Positions 33,815-45,957 of a stretch of DNA of 64,000 nt are shown here, piece by piece. Origin of the DNA: Anarhynchus alexandrinus. Lineage: Eukaryota; Chordata; Aves; Charadriiformes; Charadriidae. The stretch lies in contig VUYV01000011.1 of the NCBI GenBank assembly GCA_008711295.1, positions 2,348,643-2,412,642 of the forward strand, read 5' to 3'. The notes beneath the pieces are model-generated. The model saw only the letters and a program-made list of their open reading frames with translations, ran no database searches and was not told where the DNA came from. The translations under genes and the position numbers were made by a program. Position 1 is the first letter of the stretch. Each line of letters starts with the position of its first letter.

Positions 33815-34764
33815 TTTTGGTTTTGGATTTGATGAGTGGACTGTTCAGTGGATGAGGAATTGTTTGGATGGTTGCAACCAGAGGGTAGTGGTCAATGGCT
33901 CAATGTCCAGACGGAGATCGGTGACAAATGGTGCCCCTCAGGGGTCTGTACTGGGACCAGTACTCTTCAATATATTCATCAACAACATAGACAGGGGGAT
34001 TGAGGGCACCCTAAGCAAGTTTGTGGACGACACCAAGCTGAGTGGTGCGGTTGACATGTCTGAGGGATGGGATGGCAGCCAGAGGGACCTGGACAGGCTC
34101 AAGAAGGGAGTCTGTGTGAACCTCATGAGGTTCAACAAGGCCAAGTGCAGGGTCCTGCACTTGGGTTGGGGAAACCCCCAGCATCAATACAGGCTGGGGG
34201 ATGAAGGGATTGAGAGCAGCCCTGCCAAGAAGGACCTGGGGGTACTGGTGGATGAAAAGCTGGACATGAGCCAGCAATGTGCACTCACAGCCCAGAAAGC
34301 CAACCAGATCCTGGGCTGCATCAAAAGCAGCATGGCCAGCAGGTCGAGGGAGGTGATTCTCCCCCTCTACTCCGCTCTGGGGAGACCCCCCCTGGAGTAT
34401 ACATCCAGATCTGGAGCCCTCAGTTCAGGAAAGATGTGGACTTGTTGGATTGGGTCCAGAGGAGGGCCACAAAGATGATCATAGGGCTGGAGCACCTCTG
34501 CTATGAGGACAGGCTGAGAGAGTTTGGGGTTGTTCAGCCTTGAGAAGAGAAGGCTCTGGGGAGACCTTATAGCAGCCTTTCAGTACTTAAAAGGGGCCTA
34601 CAGGAGAGATGGGGACAAACTTTTTAGCAGGGCCTGTTGCAATAGGACAAGGGGTAGTAGTTTTAAACTGAAAGGGGATAGATTTAGACTAGATATAAGG
34701 AAGACTTTTTTTTACAGTGAGGGTGGTGAAACACTGGCCAAGGTTGCCCAGAGAGGTGGTAGGT
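33815..34764 (+). mobile_element. CR1 LINE fragment with reverse-transcriptase core, 3'-truncated
   Basis: The 208-residue frame at 33852-34478 is part of CR1 ORF2 reverse transcriptase: [13 protein letters not shown] at residues 27-39 and the catalytic-loop variant FVDD at residues 57-60 (34020-34031), then [20 protein letters not shown]. Near 34400 a one-base deletion moves the homology into the frame containing [13 protein letters not shown] (34277-34543). Near 34518 another shift moves it into the frame from 34524 ([18 protein letters not shown]). So the copy is dead. Homology stops at about 34764 in the 3' untranslated region (CCCAGAGAGGTGGTAGG) with no 3' tail, unlike normal CR1 copies that keep their 3' end. 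It is in opposite orientation to the CR1 at 24222-24898. Confidence 0.93.
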
Positions 34765-37700
34765 AACCCCTAAGATGCCCTACCATGGGAACCTAACTCA
34801 GGGCTAAGGATTCCTCCAGGCAGCAAGAGGCTACAATGGCTACATTCCATGGACTTAGCCCTGGGATACAGCCACGACCTGAGAGGGAGAGTAAAAGCTA
34901 GTAGAGAGACCTGAACCCCCAGTTCACAGCTCTGGTTTGTCATTCAAGCCAGACAACCCATATTCCAAAGGAGCCAGTTACGAGTTCTGTGCCTGACAAG
35001 GAAATAAAGCTTTGGAAGAAAGATACAGAGTGAACGCTTTTCCCCATCTGAGTATTTCCTAAAGACAGGTGAAGTATATTTGCTTAAAACTCAACCCTGT
35101 AGGAAGAAAAAAACCCAAAACCTTCTTTTTTTTCCCCCACCCAAAAAAAAATGTCCTCTGAAGGACTGGCACCAACTTCAGGGCCGGGGGGGAGAGCATC
35201 AAGGACTGTGTCAGGAACCACAATAAAATCATAACTTTTGGTGTCGGTCCAATATTGCCATTTGGGGGGGGCAAATTATGAGAAAATCCATTCATCTATT
35301 TTTGAGCTTTGTAAGAAAGAAAATATATTTCTCTCACTTCAGAAATACCTTGTGCTAATGTCTACATGGGGAGATGTGGAACAGCGCAGTTAAAGCTGTC
35401 AAGGGCAATTTTTCTTACAGACTTAAGTGTTCCCTTACTTAAAAAAAAGCAGCTGAGAAAAATAGAGGAACTTGAATTCAAATCTCCTTTAATGCAACAT
35501 TATGGCTGAGAATTTCAAAGCTGTAAAAGTAGGAAACTCAGAAGTACAGGTTCTACATTATGCACATGGATTGTATAAAAGAAAAGAGGCAAATCACGAC
35601 TGCAGAAATCCAAAGTAGTATTGACTTTTGCAACCCTTTTAGGGTTGGCTGGGGCCCAGGGGCAGCTGGTCAGTTGAAAATACCTACTCGCTCCATACTG
35701 CAACCCTCACTGCAGTAGAAAACTTTCAGAAGGTTTGACCTTGTGAGTTCACTCTCCTCCTTTTACCTAAGGACCTAAAAAATTCTTTGGTTAGGCCTGA
35801 AAACTTCTTGCCCTCTAGCCAACAAAGAAATTGAAGCACAGTCTTCATTTCAAGCCGCTGTCTGTATCTTTCCTCATAAGAATCATGGTTATGAAAACTG
35901 GGACTTCTGACTGACATTTAAACTGAGACTGCTTTTAAGATCAGGATTTGGGGCGCTACAACCCAGGAGATGTATCCCTTTCATTCTTGCATGACAAAGG
36001 ATAATTTAAACAGAAGGCTCAGTGCTTTGCTCTGCCAGCACCTGCATTGGCTCTCATCGCCATGACAAGAACATTTGGGATCCAAAACCTGGAGGTAGAA
36101 AAGGGAGAAGAGACAGAGCCTTGTATTTTATGAACATACTCTGTAGCTCTGCAGGATCTCCAGATGACCTTCAGGGAACTACACATACACAGGCTGTAGG
36201 CTTGTCTTGAACGTTGCACCGAGATACCAAAAACTGCCCACCACTGCAGAAGGGCTCTAAACAACACGAATAGTCCCACTGACTATTCTTGCATTGGCAC
36301 GTTCTCAGTTGAGCACCAGAAGTTTCTCAAAACTCCCCCAAATCCTTCTGCCCCTTGAGGAACATAACAGGGAATGACTGTGCAGTACGACAAAGGAAGA
36401 ATGCAAACTGACTAAACAAGATCTGTAATGTCCATTATGCAAGGTCTGTGATAGCTTTGTTCTCTTCTTTAATATCTCAAGAGCCCAGAATAATCTCCTC
36501 TCCCTCACCAGTCACACCACAAGGTCCTGTCTTCATGAACACCATGAAGTCACAGAAGCAGGACTTCAGACACACCCCACCCCCTTGTCACTCCTTACCA
36601 TACAGTCTTTCTAGTCTCTGTTATGACTATGCAATAAAACCTAAGATTGGCACCTGCTCTGAAACGAAAACATGGGAAACATGGGTTAGGGATGGGCCAG
36701 GCACACCAGCTTGTCCTGTTCTATTCGAGCCTAGACTAGGAAGGAGCAATGGTCTCTAGTTGTCTCTGGATGGCAGTAAGGGCAGAGAGAGGTGACAAGG
36801 CTTATCTAAAGGTGAAATTCAATCCCATTCTTGCATAACGTAAGAGCACAGAATCTTAAATAGGGCACTAAGGAATAAATTTGCCAATTCCTCTTCAGGT
36901 AAAGCTAGGTCATCCCCACAAGTTCCAGCCTAAGTTCCCTCTCTGTGCTGTGACCCTTCAGTGAACAAACCCACCCCTTCTCCAAATTTCATGATATAAT
37001 GTGTGCAAACCTGTCATTAAGAAAAATTCTCATAACCAAAATGGAGGACTATAACATAAACTAGATTCACAAGTGTCCTGTTCTGCCTTTGTGACTGTGC
37101 AGAAGGTCATCGTGACAAGTACCTGCTGCAAAGGGAGAATAAAGTTCAAAGACAAACAGCAACATGCTTTTCATGAGAAAATGTTGAGCTGGCAAAGGAT
37201 TAGAGGTCCGAGCGTTACCAGAGGCTGAAGCATGCTGTGGACCAGAGGACTGATTCAAGCTGATGGTGTCAGAACCTCTGTACGGGTTTTCTTACCTGGC
37301 AAGATGCACAGGTAGGAAAAGGTGAGCAGCAAGTCTTTCAAGTAGCTGTGACAGACTAAAGAGCAAATCCAAAGGTCCATTTTGCCTTTGCTGATTTATG
37401 ATTGTCCTTTCACAAAGGTGATCATCTACAAAAAAACAGAACTATTTCTCTGGTCCCTCCTGTAACAGCAGGACCAACAACAAGTGCTCCAAAGATCATC
37501 TTCAGCAAATCAAGCTATTGGAACAGCATAAACCGTTGTAAATTCACATATACAACACAGCAGAACGAAGGTACTCTCCACTCCAACCTTTCCAAAGGCA
37601 ACTGACACAGGTCTCTCCAGTACTACACCTGCACAAGACCGATTCCAACAGCTCCACAGACCCCCCACAAGACTACTGCAGTCAGAGCAGCTCTCATTAG

Positions 37701-38379
37701 AAAATTGATGCTACAGCAAATAGGCATCAAGGGCTCGAGCCTTGAACCAAGCTGTCAGAGCACCACAGAGTCCTCCACTGCATCAAAGGGCTCAAGTCAC
37801 CTCTCATGGATTGTTGCATCTTGTTTTTCTTAAAGCCCGAGCTCTTGGAGGCTGGTAATGACTTAAAACAAAAATAACAAACCAAACCAAACCCAATCTC
37901 AGTTCCTACTTTTCTGAATTCAGAAGGTGACTTTTAAAATACACTCAGAACTCCATTTAAAGTCTTGACTTCTACTTCCCAAAACAATGAACATCTCTGT
38001 GTACTCTCTTTTTTCCCCACACACGTAGAGACAACTGTCTAGCTACATATCTGTTTCTAACTATAGATGCGGATACATAATGGTTTTAAACTCCACTGTG
38101 TTATCTTTTTCTCCCCCTCCCCCAAGACAGACAACAGAAAACAGACTCGGGATGTTTTAGATGCCTCAGATTAGCAATGCTGCAGTCAGAATAGCACAGA
38201 GCGCTCTTGAACAGCTATTGCTAGTACTTGCAGGTGCCACAAGCACTTCACATTCAAGAATACTGGATTTACATTCAAACATAAAGGAAAAATAAAATCA
38301 ACTTGATTCACGCGCTCTCACGTCAAGAGAACAAGGGGTATTTTTAGAGCAACAGCTTAGCATTCGCAGCACGCATGGC

Positions 38380-38586
38380 ATTCTTGATTAAACAAGAGAT
38401 CCGCACGAACATAATAAACCTGTAATTTTATTGGCCAAGCACTATGGAAACAATTTAGAATACACGGATTACAATGTTAAGCAAACTGCAGCCCATGTAT
38501 AACACCCGTGAATTATAGCAGTTTGGCAATGAGCTGACCAGTTGCTTCTCACGGCCTTTAATAACAATCATCCACGTCTTCACAGC
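38380..38586. promoter_or_regulatory. Candidate conserved noncoding element beside an old CR1
   Basis: Repeat-free block with CATTCTTGATTAAACAAGAG, TGTAATTTTATTGGCC and CCTTTAATAACAATC motifs. No coding potential. It directly abuts the old CR1 copy starting near 38590. Function is speculative. Confidence 0.25.
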
Positions 38587-38589
38587 ACA

Positions 38590-38835
38590 ATAGAAATTAG
38601 AGATGCAAGAGGCCTATTAGCTCATCCAGAAAATACAGGATTGCTCCCTATGGGATAATTGCTAATACTCTGTCCAAAGTAGATTTAAAGCTATAAAGCA
38701 AGGTAGCGTCTTTAGCAAGATTACTCAGAGTGGCTGCGAACTCAGTTCCATAAAGCTTTTTCTAGACATTAAATTTAAATGTTTCCTCTCTTTAAAAAGG
38801 TTAAAGCTAGTCCAAGGAGCCTGGTCTCCTTTGGA
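38590..38835 (-). mobile_element. Old CR1-like LINE fragment, minus strand
   Basis: GAGGCCTATTAGCTCATCCA, CAGGATTGCTCCCTATGG, ACTCAGTTCCATAAAGC and ACATTAAATTTAAATGTTTC follow, in order, an ancient amniote CR1 3' region as I remember it. Many substitutions, no reading frame. Confidence 0.55.
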
Positions 38836-41320
38836 GTCCCCTCTAGTCGGTCAAAAGAGGGTAGAGTTGGTCCCTTTTTGCTACAAAGCAGCAGCATATA
38901 GAGACTGACGGTCTTTGGCTAACAGCCTTCACAAACAGCTCTCCCCTCCACCCAGCTAGTCCCTGCCAGATCTCGTCCGTAACAGTACCCTCAGCACCAC
39001 CTCTTCTTTTTGCTCACTACACAGGTATGTAGACTCATGCCTCCCTTTCCACCTCAGAAGTCCTTTGGCCATATATGCATATATTGATTTCACTCTAAAT
39101 ATTCATTCAGTAAATCAGACCTTCCACCTCACTGAACACTCCCATCACATGTCTGTGCACTAAGTCCACTTCAGCCATACGTCAATGGGGACATGTGACA
39201 ACACCACTAGCCCAAGGACTGGCAGGCTCTAGTGCAACGGGAGGTACCTCACTGTGACCCATACTAGGGCAGGGGCTCTGGCACAAGGCTGTGTTGAGAA
39301 GTTTTCTAAGCCAGGGACAAAGGAAAAGAGTATGGACAAATCAAGCTTCTTGGGTTTTGCATTTCTAACTTTATTTCTCTGAGAGAAGTTTCTTCTGAAC
39401 TTGCGTCTACCACTCTTCCAAAACTGCTAGTAAAAATTAACAGGCACGACTAAGAAAACCTCTGGGATTTCCAGCCACTTGATTCCCACTCTTACACACA
39501 CTACAAAATTCCCACCTATTAAGTGAATTGTTGCTAATGGTGATCATGTTGTTCTTGTTTAGTATAAACATTCAATGAGTGCCCTAAACACTTTTCTAAA
39601 ATAAGCCCAATCTCTACTATCTTTGATATCCAGAGACATTTGCAAGCAGGATTTCAACCAGTCACCTGCATACACTCACTCTGTGAGATCGTTACACTGT
39701 CTTAGGAAGGCAGGTCTAGAAGGGACAGCATTTTGTCTAGAGCAATCCACAGAACCTCACCTGGCCCCACCCTGCAAATCCCAAGGCACCTCTCAACTCC
39801 TCCGAACACATTTCAAACCTTCACTGCAAACCTTTGTGGCAAAAGCCACAAGAAAAGAAACAAACAAAATCGCACAAAAAAAATATCTTGTAACGTACCA
39901 CAGGAAGACAGGAAAAGTCAAGGGTACTGCTGCTGTCCTCCATCCCTGCAATAACGAGGAATCTGAGAAATGCCAAGATGATTGTCTGAAGTGGACCACA
40001 GAGAGCAGTAGACCACGTCAGATACACAGCATCCCTCTGCTCCCTAGCTGAATGAGGAGACACTTTTTAAACATTCTGCTATTTTAACACACTTTCCAAA
40101 ACACCTTTTCACAATAAGAATTGTCAAGTGTTTGGCTTGTATGAGCATTTTCAGGTAGAGATCAGGGCAACCAAAGAAATAATATGTATAAGGAACAAGA
40201 GCTGAACTAACAGTTCTCTGTTATAGACCTCCCCTGTTCCACTCAGAAAGTGACCATGTTACAGTGAAAAGTGATGCTTATATATCTACCATAGTACTAT
40301 AAAATCCTTTAGGATGAAAATCACAAAGAAGCAGCGATTGATTATTTCTGCCACAAGAAAAAAATATAGTTTTAGGATGTAAGAGAAATTTCTTTTTAGC
40401 CTGAAGAATTACCTTCCTTTTGGGAAAGACGAACCACCCATAATGACAGAGGAAAATCTTTGGAAGTAGTAGCAGAAAAAGACATTAGAAGTGGCAATCA
40501 CCATGTCAGACACACTAGACTGCAGGGAAAGGGAAGAATGGCCAGATAATGAAATTACAGAGCATTGAAAATGTCAAAGAGCGACAGTGCTCTACCATCA
40601 TTCATAGGTTATATGAGGCATTAACATGCTGATATCCCATTCCAATGACAAAGATGGCAACAAGAACAGTAAATAGTCCAAAATGAATCTGTTGCTGAGA
40701 CCAGGAATTTAATGAAACAGGGAGACGGGCAGAAAATGAATCTTACTTTCACTGTGCAGCCTTCAAACTGGAAGCTGCAGGCCCTGTTCAGAAATAGTAA
40801 TAGCTCAGGGATGCATTATTTGACTTCCCTTATCTATGATCCCCCTATACTTATGAGTCATCATCACGAAAAGGGGTATCAGGTCTCACAAACAACACCA
40901 ACCTTGTTGGCAGGCAATGACACGCAAGCTGCACCGAGGGAATTTCTGGTGAGGTATAAAGAGGAGGAAAAAAGTCCTTCACACTCAACTGCTACATCAG
41001 GGGCCCAGGGAGGTTGGGGGATCTCTGCTTTTGAAGGTATTCAGAACTGGACTGAACAAGGGTCTGAGCAACTTAATCTAAGATCACAGCTTGATCCACC
41101 TTTGAAGCTGATCTGAGCTGGGCAAGACCAGCAGAACCCCCCTCCCCGCTCGCCCAATCTAAATCACTCTAAGATTTCATGAGCTCTGCTCCCTTCAAAT
41201 AGAAACACCATTGATCAATATGAGTAGCACAAGCAATCATGCAGCAGTAAAGCCAGAGAACCATGTGTCTATCATGCAATGCACTTCTCTAACTTGCTTA
41301 AGATACTTGATCACTATATT

Positions 41321-41336
41321 AAAAAAAAAAAAAAAA
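41321..41336. repeat. Poly-A run (16 bases)
   Basis: A16 about 45 bp before the start of the short CR1 at 41382. It is probably not part of that element, since CR1 ends in an 8-bp-type tail and not poly-A. Confidence 0.9.
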
Positions 41337-41381
41337 TCTACTACCACCATTCCTCCTATAAAAAGGAGAAAAAGACAAGTC

Positions 41382-41562
41382 AAGGTTACTTGGAACAGGC
41401 TGCCCAGAGAGGTTGCGGAGTCTCCTTCTCCGAAGATATTCAAAACCCACCTGAATGCTTTCCTGTCCAACCTGCTCTAGATGAACCTGCATTGGCAGGA
41501 GAGTTGGACTATATGATCTCCGAAGGTCCCTTCCAAACCCTACCATTCTGTGATTCTGTGAG
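41382..41562 (+). mobile_element. CR1 LINE 3' end, 5'-truncated, plus strand
   Basis: Starts within CTTGGAACAGGCTGCCCAGA, continues through TCCTTCTCCGAAGATATTC and ends GAAGGTCCCTTCCAAACCC, ATTCTGTGATTCTGTGA. About 180 bp, with the intact CR1 terminal octamer-like repeat. The overlapping open frames are shadows of it. Confidence 0.93.
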
Positions 41563-44500
41563 TGAAAATGTACAGTCTGTTATGTAAACCCACTTCTAGA
41601 GACAGTCTAGTGGGTGTAACACAGCTTGGGACAAACGCAAATGAACTGTCAGATCTCCAACAGCTACCTGTGGAGCCAACATGTATACCTCTACACATCC
41701 TCTCCAGATATGGCAACCCAGCAGGGCAGGGCAGGGCAGCACCATCCCAGTAGGATCACACAAAGCAACCAAGGTTGTGCTAGGACCATTTCCTCTGCAG
41801 AGTTCGACTGCAGCAGAAATTCTGCACTGTACCCCAAAACCTCCAAATTCTGAGGTTCTTCCTGAGTCTGGTAAAGAAATGGTCCTATTTTCAGCCCAAC
41901 CTCATAAACTCTCCTATTGGAGGGCTGGGAGCAAGATGGCTTCAAAAGGTCTGATAAGGTCAGTGCTAAAGAGCAGTTGATAAGGCTATCTGGCCTCCAC
42001 AGTGATTTCTTACAGAGCTTCGATTTTCTGTTTCAAAATTGTATTTTGGAACCAAGTTCACCTAAATTTAATCAGGAACATGTCTTTGAAATATAAAAGG
42101 CAAAATGAACAAAAAACCTATTCACTTAATTTAATCTGGAAAATATAAATAAAGTGCTTTCCTCATTCCATCAAGCGGATGCAAATTTAATTTCAGATCA
42201 TTCGATTTCTATTTTTTTTCTGTAAACAAACAAATAAAAAAATTAAGCATGGGAAAAGAAACCCTTGGAAACACTACCTCTTATCACATATAATATGTGC
42301 CTCCCTCTCTCTGCTGGCCCGTATCATATTTAATACTATAGTTTTCAAAGGCTGCTGGAATTCAATCTGCTGACGGTGTGCAGTAAATGAGGCTTTGTGA
42401 AGTGCACATGTTCAGTAAGCACGACTATCCAGACATCTGTGCACACGGGTGATTCATTGAAAGATGTGTGTAAAACAAAAGACCCATCCCTACTGCTTTC
42501 AGGAAGGCCAGGTTTTCACCACCGTGCATTGGCAGCCAACCTGCCAGACAACAAACTTAACCACCCTGCGAATCAAAAATCTTTCCACCCACAAGACCAT
42601 CATTCCTTCCCTGCTACACAAGTGAATTTTGCATTACACCCAGAAAGTAAAGTTCATCTGTTGCCTGATTAAGGTGTGGAGAAGATCTATCACCTCAGGG
42701 CATTCTTAAACACAACCACCTTGTTCATTACAAGGGCGTAACAGTTCTTCTCCACGGAGCAGCAGCCATGAATCATGTGGCAAGAAGCACCCTTGGAGGT
42801 AGGTATATGGATGTCCAACTATTACAAGCTTCATGGTCATATAACCAATGCCTTATGGGCATCTATGGACAGAGAGTACAGACCTTGGCAATGTCTTTGT
42901 GACTCAAGACCCATCTGCCACAGCAGCAGAACAAATGAACAATACCCAGCTTTGAACTGCAGCCTACACTCCTAATTATACCTGAAGTGTCTCCCAGCAA
43001 CATGCAGGACTGGCTGAGATAGCACTTACCTGTAAAAACACATCAGAAACAGCAAACTGCATCTTTTGAACCTAGAAGCAGTTTCACATTCCCCCTATTG
43101 CGACTCACTGCCCCTCTACAGGAGTCGTTCCTGAGATCTGGACAACACCCAGATTTGTCTGTATGCCTTGCACTTAGAGAGGTGACTTGCATTTACAAAG
43201 TGACTGCCCAACGTGCGCACTACATCAGAAGAAGAATCTGTGTTGAGACTGAATAAGGTGAGTTTGCTTTAAAGTCAGATTAGACTTGCTTTGCTACTGC
43301 GTACTTAAAGTCACTAAGATGCTGCACAACTCAAGATTGGTCTGGGTCTACCCTATACAGAATGTAGCACCTGGAGATGCAGGGTCTGGACACTTCAAAC
43401 ATATGCATAAAGACAACACAGTGCATTGACAATTTCAAGTTGTCTGTACAAGTTGTCATTAGAAGGGGAATATGAAGTTCCCTCTGTTTTGCCCGTGTCT
43501 GATTTCTTACACAGATGTTCTCAGTCATCTTCCAGATGAACACTTGAGGTGCAGCATCAGTCTCCTGCTAGTTAGTAGTATTACTATCCTGCACAAAGGT
43601 GTTGGATTCCCATCCCACCAGTGCTGCAGTGGCTGGCTGACTTCACAGGAACTTCAGAGAGCAATAACACAACAATCCAGACACTGTGCAACTACAGCCT
43701 GAGATGGAGGGGACATGGCAGAGAACACCACAAGCAAGCAGAACTCACAAAGAAGGGGGAATTTCACAGTGCACTGCCACTGTTCCAGCTTCGTTTCATT
43801 TGAATGTCAGGAATGAGCTTTGGCAACAGGTACCTGAGCAAAGCTGAGTCTAGCAGCTTAGAGAGTTACCTCCAACAGCTACATGCTATTACAGTTCAGA
43901 CACATCGGTCCTTTTTGCTTGCCCCAGCTGCAGGGTAGTAACATGACTTAACCTTCTTCACCAAGCCCGGACCAGGATACTACTCTCCCAACAAAGTGGA
44001 AATACCAGCAGATCCAGCGGACATCTAGGAATTACCCTACGCTGAACAGAAGCAAGCACCACTGGGAAGGTGGAAAGCAGAGCCCCATCCAACTCCATCT
44101 CTGAGCTGTGCTCCACTAAGATCAGCTGAAGTCCCCCGCTGTTTTCCCATCCCTTGCTGTCTGGACACTGCTGAGCTCTCCTCCCCAGCTGGAAATTCAG
44201 CCTCCTGCCTCTGCCCCCCACCATGGGCCTTGTTGCCACTTAGTACCTACCACACAAGAGCGGTCTCCATTTCTCCCACTACCGTTATGTCACTTAATCC
44301 AGTCCTCACTGCAGCTTTTCCCGCACAGCCTACTTCAACTTGTTTTTCTTATCATTCTTCCCGCAGTCTGAAGTAAAGATGTAATCACCATAGCTGCGGT
44401 GTTATCCTCCAGAAATTACTTTGTCACAGGGAAAAGTGCAAAAATACAATTACTTGCTTTAGCTACAGTGGCTTAGAGAGACCCAGTTTTGAAGTGCTTC

Positions 44501-44939
44501 CTATTTTCCAAGAAAAGACTGAAAACTTGTACCTATATGTATAGCAATCGGAAAGTACTTGTATGTTTCCTGAAAGAAAAAAACATGAAAATGATACCAG
44601 GTCTTATCTGCCAGAATTATATAGTATTTCTGTCTCAAAAGCCTGCACGTAGTTGTATCAGAAAAAAAAACACGACAAGCCACTCCAAAGGTTCTTGTTA
44701 TTTAACATGCCTGAAGGAAAGGCCAAGCTACACACCAATTCTTGCAAATCAAGATTTCATTGACACTGATAGAGAGTTGCAACTGGAACTGAAACCTGCT
44801 GCCTCTACTGCAACAAGTAACAAACCTGGAGGATCATTCAGGTTTGGAAGCGTAGAACAATTGAATAAGTGAGATCCAGAGAGGCATTCTAACCAATCTC
44901 CATTCCCCAGGCAGAATCTGTTTTCTGTCACCCACTCCC

Positions 44940-45350
44940 AAGAGATATTTGCCTAGTCTGTTTTTAAAGACCTCTTATGCCAGAAACACTACAACCTCCA
45001 AAGGATCTATACGAGGCTTTACTCACTTTCCCATTATAAACCTTTTCATATCAACTAACCATCTCTTTCTTGCTGTATTTTAAGCACACGATTTCTCATC
45101 CAATCCTTAACAGATATAGGGGAAAAAGATACTAGATTTAACAACCACCTTTTCGCTCATTTTATCATCCCTCTTCAGTTTCCTCTTCTTTATCTAAACA
45201 ACTCCCATCCATTCAAGATTTCCTTGTAAACCAGGTTATCATGTGTTTGAGCATCTGCATTCTTCTCTTTCAGGTTCTCTCAAAATGATCTTTACCTTTC
45301 TTTAAGTGAACTCAGACTGGCCACAGAGCTAATGCTGAGGCCTTACAGTG
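44940..45350 (-). mobile_element. Old CR1-like LINE fragment, minus strand
   Basis: Over about 410 bp, words such as TTTTAAGCACACGATTTCTC, CCTTGTAAACCAGGTTATC, AAAATGATCTTTACC, TTTCTTTAAGTG and ATGCTGAGGCCTTACAGTG occur in the order of an ancient amniote CR1 (3' untranslated region through the end of the RT frame, antisense). Strongly decayed. Confidence 0.58.
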
Positions 45351-45918
45351 ATTGCACTGCAAGGATTTCCTTGTGTATCTTGCAGACTATATATAATCCT
45401 GCTCATTGAAGCAGCTGGGGATTTGCTTCGTGGAAACCTCCCCTCTGCAAGACCTATCAGTCTGCAGAGTTTAGTTGCTAAAGGAGAGACTGACAAGAGT
45501 GAGAACAAGCTAGGGGAAGGGAAAAGTTGGAGTAAATGTTTGTGTATTTGCTGACAGGCCAGAGAAGGTAACATTGTCAGGACTGTTGTGCAGAGCAAGA
45601 GAGATTTTCAGGAGCTAGTCGCTTCCCTTGGAATAAAAAATGAACACACCTCTGGGATGGGACAAACAAAAGAACCAGCTTAGTCAGAGGCAGGTGGGTG
45701 AAGCAAGGCAACAGTAGTTGAATAGAATGCATGAGAATCAAATCCAGGCTGGCTTTGTGCACTAAGTACATAGGAGGAACAAGTCTTCCAAGACTACGTG
45801 CCATGAGAGAGTGCACTGAGGAAAAGGAGAATCAAGTACATGGCACACACAAAGCAGAAGGGCCCGACCCACTTCCTGGCACTCAGGGTATTAAACCGGG
45901 TTCTGCTCTTGACCACTT

Positions 45919-45957
45919 TCTAATACAATGATTAGAGTCTAATACAATGGATTAGAG
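45919..45957. repeat. Tandem duplication of a 19/20-bp unit
   Basis: TCTAATACAATGATTAGAG at 45919-45937 is repeated at 45938-45957 with one inserted G. Two copies only, likely replication slippage. Confidence 0.9.

Noticed and set aside
33852..34478. 208-residue plus-strand frame as a host gene
   Set aside because: It is CR1 reverse transcriptase ([15 protein letters not shown]), followed by frameshifts; a dead LINE fragment.
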